Shown here one piece after another: positions 1 through 6,668 of a stretch of 8,294 nt of DNA. The notes under the pieces were generated by a model, which worked only from the letters and a program-made list of their open reading frames with translations, searched no databases and had not been told where the DNA came from. Source of the stretch: an uncultured Ilumatobacter sp. GTDB taxonomy: Bacteria > Actinomycetota > Acidimicrobiia > Acidimicrobiales > Ilumatobacteraceae. Each line of letters opens with the position of its first letter. Within the stretch, counting starts at the first letter, position 1. The stretch lies in contig CALAHA010000429.1 in assembly GCA_937891565.1 (NCBI GenBank), positions 1 to 8,294 of the forward strand. Direction: 5' to 3'. Both the position numbers and the translations under genes were made by a program.

Positions 1-1077
1 GTGCTCGTGGATGAACTCGGCCCACTCGACAAGCTGCTCAACCATCTCGTCTTCCGGCACAACAGCAACATTTTGCCCTTTGATGAAGAGGTGGCCGCGC
101 TTGTTGCCTGCAGCGATGCCAATGTCAGCGTCGCGCGCTTCGCCGGGCCCATTGACGACACAGCCCATTACCGCGACCTGGAGCGGCAGCTGACGATCGC
201 CGAAGGCCTTCATGGCGTCGTTGGCTACTTTGATCACGTCGACTTCAGCGCGGCCGCATGACGGACATGCAATGAGGTCGATGTTTTTGCGCTCACGCAG
301 ACCCAGCGCTTCGAGAAGCTGGCGACCAGCCTTGGCCTCTTCGACCGGATCAGCCGTGAGCGAGTAGCGGATCGTGTCGCCGATGCCCTCCAAGAGCAGC
401 GTGGCAATACCAGCGGTGGCCTTGAGTAACCCGGCCGGCGGAGGACCCGCTTCGGTGACACCGAGGTGCAACGGATGGTCGGTCACTTCGCTGAGCGCCC
501 GGTATGCGTCGACCATGAGCGGCACACTCGATGCCTTCACCGAGATTTTGATCAAGTCGAAGCCGACCTCTTCGAAGTAGGCCATCTCGGTCAGGGCAGA
601 CTCGACCATTGCCTCGGGTGTCGCACCACCGTACTTTTCGTAGAGCTTCGGATCGAGCGAGCCAGCGTTGACCCCGATACGAATCGGGATCTGGCGGTCT
701 TTGGCCTCAGCAGCAACGGCCTTGATGTGCTCCGGCTTGCGGATGTTGCCGGGGTTGAGGCGCAAGCCATGGACACCCGCTTCCATTGCGGCCATGGCCA
801 TCTTGTACTGGTGATGGATGTCGGCAATGATCGGCACCGGCGACCGGGGCACGATCTGAGCGAGGCCTTCGGCTGCTTCGATCTCGTTGCACGTACAACG
901 CACAATGTCAGCACCCGCAGCAGCAAGCGCATAAATCTGCTGGAGCGTGCCTTCGACGTCAGCAGTCTTGGTGATCGTCATTGACTGGATCGTGATCGGC
1001 GCATCCCCGCCGACCTTGACATCGCCTACCGAGATTTGACGTGTGACCTTCCGGGGAACCGAACTCACGACCTGCAT
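1..1077 (-). CDS. ispG: 4-hydroxy-3-methylbut-2-en-1-yl diphosphate synthase, IspG/GcpE (3' end cut by window)
   Basis: IspG is the [4Fe-4S] enzyme of the MEP isoprenoid pathway that converts methylerythritol cyclodiphosphate to HMBPP in the cytoplasm, taking electrons from ferredoxin or flavodoxin. The open frame runs 359 codons from the ATG at 1077 to the window edge without a stop. The iron-sulfur ligands are visible: C271 and C274 in CPSCGR, C306 in MGCVVNGPGEAR, and E313 in the same motif, close to E. coli C270, C273, C305 and E312. N-terminal family motifs include IQSMT (30-34) and GLRLNPGNI (104-112). By comparison with the 372-residue E. coli protein only about 10-30 C-terminal residues should be missing. 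An in-frame TAG lies four codons upstream, so the start cannot be much earlier; the next candidate is GTG at 1068. No convincing Shine-Dalgarno sequence precedes it. It lies 67 nt after the protease gene and is the last visible gene of the cluster. Confidence 0.97.
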   Translation of the reverse strand, partial: MQVVSSVPRKVTRQISVGDVKVGGDAPITIQSMTITKTADVEGTLQQIYALAAAGADIVRCTCNEIEAAEGLAQIVPRSPVPIIADIHHQYKMAMAAMEAGVHGLRLNPGNIRKPEHIKAVAAEAKDRQIPIRIGVNAGSLDPKLYEKYGGATPEAMVESALTEMAYFEEVGFDLIKISVKASSVPLMVDAYRALSEVTDHPLHLGVTEAGPPPAGLLKATAGIATLLLEGIGDTIRYSLTADPVEEAKAGRQLLEALGLRERKNIDLIACPSCGRAEVDVIKVANDAMKAFGDRQLPLQVAVMGCVVNGPGEARDADIGIAAGNKRGHLFIKGQNVAVVPEDEMVEQLVEWAEFIHEH

Positions 1078-1144
1078 AACAACACGCTACGCCGCTATCA
1101 GCATCCACGAGGTGACAAGCACCCAATCAACCAAACACCCGCAG

Positions 1145-2431
1145 TCACAGCGGCTTGGTGATATCGAGGTAGAGGCCCGCGAACATCAGCATGGCGAGCA
1201 CCGTGACCACGCCCATGGCATAGGGCATGAGCCGTTCGACGTCGGCGAAGTACCGCTGCTTGCCACCGCGTACGCCTTCACGTATACGCTCGTACACCGC
1301 AATCGCTGCATGACCGCCATCGAGCGGCAGCAACGGGAACATGTTGAACACTCCGACAAACACGTTGAGAACGGCGAGCAGCAACAGCATCCCTGCCCAG
1401 CCGGAGTTCTCTCCCACGTCGTCGGATATTCCGGCGACTCCAACCAGCGTGGTGGGGCGGCTCGACAGATCGTCGTTGGAGCCGGTGAGGTGAGTGACGA
1501 TGTTGACCGGGTTGAGGACCTTGATGACCCCCTTGGTCGACTCCCACGAGAACGGCACGATGTCGGCCACAGCATTGCCAGCAGCTGCTGGGACACTGTG
1601 GTCAATCGTCTCAAAAATGCTGGCGCTCGACACACCAACAAGAGCCCCACCGGTATCGCTCAAGCCGAGCGTTACCGCAATTGATTCCTCGACGCCGTTG
1701 CGGAGCACGGTTAAAGTAACTGCGTCGCCAGGATCGTTCGAGCGGATCAGCTCACCGAACTCGTTCGAACCAGTAAATGACTCGCCGTCGACCGATCGAA
1801 CGATATCGCCGGCAAGCACACCGGCAGATTGCGCCGCGCCACCGTCGACGAGTGTTTTGACTTCGACACCATCGCGAACGGTGTCTTCACCAGCAATGGC
1901 GTACACGCCGAAGAGCAGCGTGACGGCAATCAGCATGTGCATCAGCGACCCAGCCGAAATGACCAGGAGGCGGCGCGGAAAACTTTTCTGACGATATGCC
2001 CGAGCCTCGTCGCCGGGCTCGACTTCGTCCATCCGGTTCATGCCAATGATCCGAACGAACGCACCGAGCGGCAGAGCCCGCACGCCGTATTCGGTCTCGC
2101 CGCGACGGAAACTCCACAGGCGAGGCCCGAAGAAAAGGAAGAACTGAGTGACCTTCATGCCGGTCCATTTGGCAGTGAGGTAGTGCCCAAGTTCGTGGAG
2201 GAAGATCGAGATAACGACGCCGACAACAAAGACGAAGATCCAGAAGTTGGCAAACCCGAGCCATGAAAACAAGCCCAGAATGGCAAGCATCGACAGGGCG
2301 CCACGCATCCCTCCGGCAAGCTCGTCTTCCTCGAGGTTCTCAGTGACAGCTCCACCGGCCATGATCTCGCTGGTGAACTTCGACCGGCCGCGTGCATCTT
2401 CTTCGGTTGGAGGTGTGAGTTGATCAGTCAT
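1145..2431 (-). CDS. rseP: RseP/Rip1-type site-2 intramembrane zinc metalloprotease (M50), single PDZ domain
   Basis: This membrane protease cleaves transmembrane segments of substrates such as anti-sigma factors after a first cut elsewhere (regulated intramembrane proteolysis). It has 428 residues. A polar, acidic N-terminus (1-43) is followed by a hydrophobic stretch (about 45-78) ending in the zinc motif HELGH (79-83). A second membrane segment lies at about 153-180, a PDZ domain at about 186-258, a third membrane segment at 346-368 running into NMFPLLPLDGGH (363-374) with the third zinc ligand D371, and a last segment at about 402-423. The GPxxN motif usual after the second family block reads GSLMH here (161-165). 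The start ATG overlaps the dxr stop as ATGA (2428-2431), and a good ribosome binding site lies upstream. Mycobacterial Rip1 occupies the same place between dxr and ispG. The family call is firm. The substrates are unknown, and rseP is used as a family symbol. Confidence 0.93.
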   Translation of the reverse strand: MTDQLTPPTEEDARGRSKFTSEIMAGGAVTENLEEDELAGGMRGALSMLAILGLFSWLGFANFWIFVFVVGVVISIFLHELGHYLTAKWTGMKVTQFFLFFGPRLWSFRRGETEYGVRALPLGAFVRIIGMNRMDEVEPGDEARAYRQKSFPRRLLVISAGSLMHMLIAVTLLFGVYAIAGEDTVRDGVEVKTLVDGGAAQSAGVLAGDIVRSVDGESFTGSNEFGELIRSNDPGDAVTLTVLRNGVEESIAVTLGLSDTGGALVGVSSASIFETIDHSVPAAAGNAVADIVPFSWESTKGVIKVLNPVNIVTHLTGSNDDLSSRPTTLVGVAGISDDVGENSGWAGMLLLLAVLNVFVGVFNMFPLLPLDGGHAAIAVYERIREGVRGGKQRYFADVERLMPYAMGVVTVLAMLMFAGLYLDITKPL

Positions 2432-3585
2432 CGTTGTAATACCTCTTCGGCAATCCGTCGAGCATCTTGATCCGCCTGAATGACATCTTCGACGGTGTGG
2501 GGGGTACCACCATCATGGCGCTCTAACACTGCTTCGCACACTTCAGCTATCTGATTCCAGCGCAAGTTTCCCAAAAGAAAAGCCTCGACTGCTACTTCGT
2601 TGGCCGCACTCAGCCACGCCGGAGCGGTTCCACCCCGACGGCCCGCTACATACGCCAGGTCAAGACACCGGAACGTTGCCCGATCTGGTGCTTCGAAATC
2701 GAGTGATCCGAGGGTGGCCCAGTCGATCGTTCCGAACGGTGTGGCGAGGCGATTGGGGTACCCGAGCGCGTAGCCGATCGGCAACTTCATCGTCGGCATC
2801 GACAGCTGGGCAATGGTCGATCCATCGGTGTATTCGACCATCGAATGGATGACCGACTGCGGATGCACGACAACATCGATCTGGTCGTATGGAGTGCCAT
2901 ACAACTCGTGGGCTTCGATCACTTCGAGGCCCTTGTTCATGAGCGTGCTCGAATCGACGGTGATCTTGGGACCCATGCTCCAGGTCGGATGCTGCAGTGC
3001 ATTCTCCACCGACACCTCGGCGAGATCAGCTTCGCTTCTCCCTCGGAAAGGCCCGCCACTCGCTGTCAGGATCAATCGGGCGACTTCATGACCAGCATCA
3101 ACCGACGACCGCAGGCACTGGTGGAGCGCGCAGTGTTCTGAATCGACAGGCACGATTTCGGCACCCGGAGTCGAACGCAACGGCTGCACGACCGGGCCAG
3201 CAGCAATCAGGCTCTCTTTGTTGGCCAGGCCGAGTCGTTTGCCTGAGCGCAACGTCTCGATCGTGACCCCAAGACCGGCAAAGCCGACAACGCCATTGAT
3301 CACGACATCAGCGTCGTCGATCAGCGCAGTGAGATCAGCGTCGACGCGTACCCGACCGGTTGCTGCGACCTCGGAACGAGCTTCGGCGTCGACGACGACG
3401 ATCAACGGGATATCGAACTCTGCGGCCTGGGCGAGCGCAGCGCCGCCTGAGCTGCCAACACTGATCCCGCTCACGAGGTATGAGCCGGGATGGCGTTTGT
3501 TTTCAGCCCGAATAACCTCAAGTGTCTGGGTGCCGATCGAGCCGGTCGAGCCGGCGATAGCAACGCGAACCGGCCGTTGCGTCAT
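2428..3585 (-). CDS. dxr: 1-deoxy-D-xylulose 5-phosphate reductoisomerase (Dxr/IspC)
   Basis: Dxr catalyses the NADPH-dependent rearrangement and reduction of DXP to MEP, the committed step of the MEP pathway; the family is the fosmidomycin target. The 385 residues match the usual length. The N-terminal nucleotide-binding motif GSTGSIG is at 12-18 and ANKE at 121-124. The metal and substrate residues are present: D148 and E150 in VPVDSEHCALHQCL, SGGPFRG (176-182), the flexible-loop motif HPTWSMGPK (199-207), and N217, K218 and E221 in STLMNKGLEVIEAHEL. VVHPQSVIHSMVEY follows at 239-252. The position after SEH is Cys152, where many homologues have Asn or Ser. The gene starts 4 nt after the cdsA stop with no clear Shine-Dalgarno of its own, which suggests translational coupling, and it ends inside the protease start codon. 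Dxr and IspG thus flank the protease in one transcription direction. Confidence 0.97.
   Translation of the reverse strand: MTQRPVRVAIAGSTGSIGTQTLEVIRAENKRHPGSYLVSGISVGSSGGAALAQAAEFDIPLIVVVDAEARSEVAATGRVRVDADLTALIDDADVVINGVVGFAGLGVTIETLRSGKRLGLANKESLIAAGPVVQPLRSTPGAEIVPVDSEHCALHQCLRSSVDAGHEVARLILTASGGPFRGRSEADLAEVSVENALQHPTWSMGPKITVDSSTLMNKGLEVIEAHELYGTPYDQIDVVVHPQSVIHSMVEYTDGSTIAQLSMPTMKLPIGYALGYPNRLATPFGTIDWATLGSLDFEAPDRATFRCLDLAYVAGRRGGTAPAWLSAANEVAVEAFLLGNLRWNQIAEVCEAVLERHDGGTPHTVEDVIQADQDARRIAEEVLQR
2442..2448 (-). promoter_or_regulatory. Ribosome binding site of the M50 protease gene, inside the end of dxr
   Basis: The minus strand reads GAAGAGG, followed by 10 nt and the ATG that shares the ATGA overlap with the dxr stop. 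The site lies within the last dxr codons, so initiation can use both its own Shine-Dalgarno and ribosomes terminating on dxr. Confidence 0.6.
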
Positions 3586-3589
3586 CTGA

Positions 3590-5143
3590 TCAGACGCTGA
3601 ACTTGGTCCACGGTTCGATGACGAGCATCAAGTAGTACACCGCTGGGAGCGCGAAAAGGAATCCGTCGAACCGGTCGAGCACGCCCCCATGGCCCTTGAT
3701 GAGCGACCCAAAGTCTTTGACGTCGAGGTTCCGCTTGAACATCGACTCGGTCAGGTCACCAAGGGGTGCAAAGATCGCAATGACGATGCCAAGCATCAAC
3801 AGATGGCTCGTGTCGGACCAGGTATCGCTGAGATCGCTCAGGCCAACTATCAGCATGACGACGAGCGTCAGGATTGTGCCTCCGAGGAAACCCTCAACCG
3901 ACTTGTTGGGGCTGATCCATGAACGGAGCGGTGTTCGCCCGAAGGCACTCCCGACAAAGTACGCGCCAACATCGTTGGCAACCACGCCAACGGCCACCAG
4001 CACGATGGTGTCGGTACCGATGCTCAGATCACCGAAGAAGTTGGAGTAGCGGATGATCAGGGCGGCGAATGAGCCCATCAGGCCGATCCACACCACGCCG
4101 AGCATGGTGATTGCCATGTTCGGCATCGGGCCGACTTCGATCGAATCCGAGCCAATGAAACCGAGCGAACCAGCGAGGAATGCAAAGACCAGCACCAACG
4201 GGATGAACCGTTCGCCAACCCAGTATGCAACCAGCGGACACGCAACGCATGCGGCCACGCCAGCGGCCACTGCGGGGCGGTAGCCCTTTTCAGTGACCTT
4301 CGAAAAGTATTCAATCGCAGCGAGCCCGAGAGCAACCGTGACGAAGGCGACCGCAGCGGCGGGACGCCACATTGCGGTAGCGAGGAATACTGCAGAAAGC
4401 ATGAGGCCTGTCGCCATTGCGACCGGCAGATTGCGCTTGCCAACTCCGGGCGAACGGGACCCTGTTACGGGAGGTCGTTGCGGAGATCCGCCACGACGCT
4501 GCGGCTGCGGCCGCCTGGGCATGCCTGACGGATCGGTGCCAATGGTGATGCGCGCCGGCTCGCGTGGCGGAGCGGCGGCGGCGCCGGGCACCACGTCGTG
4601 GAGCGCTGTTGCTTCCTGGTTGACGGCGGCGCCTGACGGCGCTGCGATCGGCGCGTCTTCCCAGGAGATCTCACCGGTCGGGTCCGCTGGCGACGTTGTG
4701 GGGACTCTGCCCGAGGGCCTATCGACGGAGTCGCCTTCCTTCCACACTGGCGTATCGGTGGTGAATGTCGACCAGACATCAAGGTCGTCGGTCGGGTCAG
4801 CCGCTGATGCGGGGCGACCAATGACAGGTACCTCACCCGTGGCATCTTCGGTCCAGTGCTGCATCGAACTTGACGTGTCCTCCATCTGTAGGCGGCCAGA
4901 ACCACCGGACGCCGACTCAGGCCACTCGCCAGTGCTTGCGTCGATCCCGACCGGTGCAGCGACCGACTCGGTTGGCTCTTCGGTCGCAGGCTCCGCAGCA
5001 ACGACGGAAGTCTCAGAGGTGTCGCCGAAAAGCGGTCCTCCGAATTCGGATTCGTCAAACGCGTCCATCTCGGCTTCGAGCCGGCCCGGGCGCCGCCGAT
5101 CGGTCGCTCCTTCTTCGTCGGCTCGCCAAATGTCGTCGGTCAT
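3590..5143 (-). CDS. cdsA: Phosphatidate cytidylyltransferase (CDP-diacylglycerol synthase) with long N-terminal extension
   Basis: CdsA makes CDP-diacylglycerol from CTP and phosphatidic acid at the cytoplasmic membrane, feeding all phospholipid headgroup pathways. The family signature is clear near the C-terminus (467-493: SMFKRNLDVKDF, then HGGVLDRFD), preceded by ANDVGAYFVGSAFGR (389-403) and SPNKSVEGFLGG (411-422). Residues 240-510 are mostly hydrophobic membrane segments. At 517 residues it is far longer than the roughly 285-310 residues of many family members. The extra length is an N-terminal region (1 to about 235) rich in Asp, Glu, Ser, Thr, Pro and Ala, turning basic and Pro/Arg-rich just before the membrane part (206-237). 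The start is supported by a strong GGGGGA ribosome binding site 6 nt upstream, so the extension looks genuinely translated. It lies 18 nt after frr and 4 nt before dxr. No uppS lies between frr and cdsA, unlike in many other bacteria. Confidence 0.96.
   Translation of the reverse strand: MTDDIWRADEEGATDRRRPGRLEAEMDAFDESEFGGPLFGDTSETSVVAAEPATEEPTESVAAPVGIDASTGEWPESASGGSGRLQMEDTSSSMQHWTEDATGEVPVIGRPASAADPTDDLDVWSTFTTDTPVWKEGDSVDRPSGRVPTTSPADPTGEISWEDAPIAAPSGAAVNQEATALHDVVPGAAAAPPREPARITIGTDPSGMPRRPQPQRRGGSPQRPPVTGSRSPGVGKRNLPVAMATGLMLSAVFLATAMWRPAAAVAFVTVALGLAAIEYFSKVTEKGYRPAVAAGVAACVACPLVAYWVGERFIPLVLVFAFLAGSLGFIGSDSIEVGPMPNMAITMLGVVWIGLMGSFAALIIRYSNFFGDLSIGTDTIVLVAVGVVANDVGAYFVGSAFGRTPLRSWISPNKSVEGFLGGTILTLVVMLIVGLSDLSDTWSDTSHLLMLGIVIAIFAPLGDLTESMFKRNLDVKDFGSLIKGHGGVLDRFDGFLFALPAVYYLMLVIEPWTKFSV
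4661..4933 (-). other. Low-complexity CdsA segment with repeated Trp/TGE short motifs
   Basis: This segment of the CdsA extension (residues 71-161) carries three TGE motifs, each near a tryptophan or proline: TGEWPE (71-76), HWTEDATGEVPV (96-107) and TGEISWED (156-163, running slightly past the segment). Between them lies a two-tryptophan element, DVWSTFTTDTPVWKEGD (122-138). The surroundings look disordered and acidic. Spaced aromatic residues in such a background are typical of short linear binding motifs. The partner and function are unknown, and the repeats are loose rather than exact. Confidence 0.5.
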
Positions 5144-5149
5144 CGTATT

Positions 5150-5155
5150 TCCCCC
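5150..5155 (-). promoter_or_regulatory. Ribosome binding site of cdsA
   Basis: The minus strand reads GGGGGA followed by 6 nt and ATG. This is the strongest Shine-Dalgarno in the window. It fixes the start of the long cdsA product at 5143 rather than at an internal methionine nearer the membrane domain. Confidence 0.75.
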
Positions 5156-5161
5156 AGCATC

Positions 5162-5728
5162 TCAGACTTCGATAAGTTCGTGTTCTTTGCGGCCAAACGC
5201 AGCGTCGATTGCATCAACATGCTCGCTCGTGACCTTGTCGAGCTCCTTCTCGGCGCGTGCGAGCTCGTCTTCGGACACCTCGCCGTCTTTCTGTTCGGCT
5301 TCCATGTCTTTGCGGGCATCGCGGCGAATGTTGCGCAGCGTGATCCGGCCGTCTTCGGCCATATTTTTGGCCACTTTCACGTATTCCTTGCGGCGCTCCT
5401 CGGTGAGCTGCGGGAGCGACAAGCGAATCGCAATGCCGTCGTTGTTCGGATTGACACCGAGATCGCTCTCACGGATTGCCTTTTCGATCGCCTCCAGCGA
5501 GGAACGATCGTGCGGTTTGATCAGAAGCTGTCTTGCCTCGGGCACCGAAATCGACGCAAGCTGCTGAATCGGCACAGCCGATCCGTAGTACTCGACGGTG
5601 ATCCGCTCAACGAGCGCGGGGCTGGCCCGACCGGTACGCACCGTGCCGAACTGGGACTGGGTGTGTTCGACAGCCTTGTCCATCTTGTCCATGGCTTCGA
5701 GCATTGTGTCGTCAATCACGATGACCAT
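5162..5728 (-). CDS. frr: Ribosome recycling factor (RRF)
   Basis: RRF works with EF-G to split post-termination ribosomes into subunits in the cytoplasm. From the ATG at 5728 the product has 188 residues, matching the family length of about 185. Family motifs run the whole length: FGTVRTGRASPALVERI (27-43), YYGSAVPIQQLASISVPEAR (47-66), the IKP element (70-72), SDLGVNPNNDG (88-98), PQLTEERRKEYVK (106-118) and RNIRRDARKDME (132-143). The acidic helix 150-170 and the ending KEHELIEV resemble actinobacterial RRFs. The frame stays open upstream to an ATG at 5842, but those 38 extra codons lie inside pyrH and look unlike RRF, so the later start is chosen. The ribosome binding site is weak (GGA 4 nt before ATG). 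The gene starts 31 nt after pyrH and ends 18 nt before cdsA. Confidence 0.97.
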   Translation of the reverse strand: MVIVIDDTMLEAMDKMDKAVEHTQSQFGTVRTGRASPALVERITVEYYGSAVPIQQLASISVPEARQLLIKPHDRSSLEAIEKAIRESDLGVNPNNDGIAIRLSLPQLTEERRKEYVKVAKNMAEDGRITLRNIRRDARKDMEAEQKDGEVSEDELARAEKELDKVTSEHVDAIDAAFGRKEHELIEV

Positions 5729-5759
5729 CGTATCCAAGACAGGTGGGTCAGACGGGGCA

Positions 5760-6497
5760 TCATGCGTGAACGAGTGTTCCTTCGCTGCCGCCCTGCACGA
5801 TGCTCCGCAACGAACCTGGCTTCGACATGTCGAACACCACAATGGGGATGTTGTTGTCGCGACAGAACGCGATGGCCGTTGAGTCCATGACCTTGAGGTC
5901 TTTCGTCATCACTTCCATGTAGCTGACAGCGTCGTACTTGACTGCGTCAGGGTTAGTTCGCGGGTCAGCGCTGTAGACCCCGTCGACGCCCGAATGCGTT
6001 CCCTTGATCACCACTTCGGCTTCTATTTCAGCGGCGCGCAGCGCCGCAGCTGTGTCGGTCGTAAAAAACGGATTACCCGTACCAGCAGCAAAAATGACGA
6101 CCCGACCTTTTTCGAGGTGGCGGACGGCGCGACGCCGGATGTAGGCCTCGGCGATCCGTGGCATCTCGATTGCCGACTGAACTCGCGTTTCCTGGCCCTG
6201 CCGCTCGAGAGCGTCCTGCAGCGCAAGTGCGTTCATCACCGTGCCGAGCATCCCGATGTGGTCGCTCTGCGTCGCGTCCATTCCGGTGAGCGATCCCGTT
6301 CGACCGCGCCAGAAATTGCCGCCGCCGACGACAACAGCAACGTCGACACCAAGGTTCTGGCGCAGATCGATGATCTCTGCTGCTGTCGCCTCGAGCGTGG
6401 CACCGTCGAGCCCCATGCCCGACTCACCAGCTAACGCTTCACCTGAGGGCTTGAACACGATTCGTTTGAAGCTCGGACGTTGTTCTCGTTGCGTCAT
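5760..6497 (-). CDS. pyrH: Uridylate kinase (UMP kinase, PyrH)
   Basis: PyrH phosphorylates UMP to UDP with ATP in pyrimidine nucleotide synthesis. It is a cytoplasmic, usually hexameric enzyme of the amino acid kinase fold, typically activated by GTP and inhibited by UTP. The 245 residues fit the family. Visible motifs are KPSGEAL (16-22; more often KLSGEA), GGGNFWRG (58-65), QSDHIGMLGTVMNALALQDA (77-96) with the conserved Asp79, VRHLEKGRVVIFAAGTGNPF (125-144), TTDTAAALRA (146-155), VDGVYSADPR (171-180) and MDSTAIAFCRDN (204-215). The loop before VDGVY reads KGTHSG, about two residues longer than the KATK form of E. coli. The ATG at 6497 has a good GGAGA site 6 nt upstream. The gene begins the second part of the cluster after a 214-nt gap and is followed by frr, the usual pyrH-frr pair. 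Confidence 0.97.
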   Translation of the reverse strand: MTQREQRPSFKRIVFKPSGEALAGESGMGLDGATLEATAAEIIDLRQNLGVDVAVVVGGGNFWRGRTGSLTGMDATQSDHIGMLGTVMNALALQDALERQGQETRVQSAIEMPRIAEAYIRRRAVRHLEKGRVVIFAAGTGNPFFTTDTAAALRAAEIEAEVVIKGTHSGVDGVYSADPRTNPDAVKYDAVSYMEVMTKDLKVMDSTAIAFCRDNNIPIVVFDMSKPGSLRSIVQGGSEGTLVHA

Positions 6498-6503
6498 TCA
6501 ATG

Positions 6504-6508
6504 TCTCC
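6504..6508 (-). promoter_or_regulatory. Ribosome binding site of pyrH
   Basis: The minus strand reads GGAGA, then 6 nt, then the pyrH ATG. The spacing and match are good and support the start at 6497. Confidence 0.65.
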
Positions 6509-6652
6509 GGAAGCAGTTGGGTCGGGCGCGAAACAGCCCCGCCGAACGTACTTGACGCGCAGCGAGGCTGTTCAATAATTGAGCTTTTCATTTCGAACTC
6601 AGCCCGCTGATTCGGGATCAGAACGCTTGAGGCTAAGAAAGCATGAACTCGA

Positions 6653-6668
6653 GTTGGCCTCCGCCAAC
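6653..6668 (-). terminator. Possible weak hairpin terminator or attenuator downstream of tsf
   Basis: A perfect 6-bp stem GTTGGC/GCCAAC closes a GGAG tetraloop 43 nt past the tsf stop codon. The downstream sequence contains scattered T residues (TTCATGCTTTCTT) but no continuous T tract. High-GC actinobacteria often use terminators with poor T tracts, so this is possible but unproven. Confidence 0.25.

Noticed and set aside
466..984. Plus-strand 172-codon frame opposite ispG
   Set aside because: It lies entirely antisense to a clear IspG coding region and has no family resemblance.
1078..1144. A possible hairpin terminator between the protease gene and ispG
   Set aside because: Only a 4-bp stem (GGTG/CACC) can be formed and no T tract follows.
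1043..1684. Plus-strand 213-codon frame opposite the M50 protease gene and the ispG start
   Set aside because: It is His/Arg/Glu-rich composition typical of an antisense shadow, with no domain and no supporting context.
4293..5567. A 424-codon open frame on the plus strand opposite cdsA and frr
   Set aside because: It is Ser/Ala/Thr-rich with no recognisable domain and is fully antisense to two well-supported genes. High GC content and codon bias in cdsA explain the lack of stops.
5729..5842. Possible 38-residue N-terminal extension of RRF starting at 5842
   Set aside because: These codons lie inside the end of pyrH, do not resemble RRF, and would make the protein 226 residues. The ATG at 5728 gives the family length.
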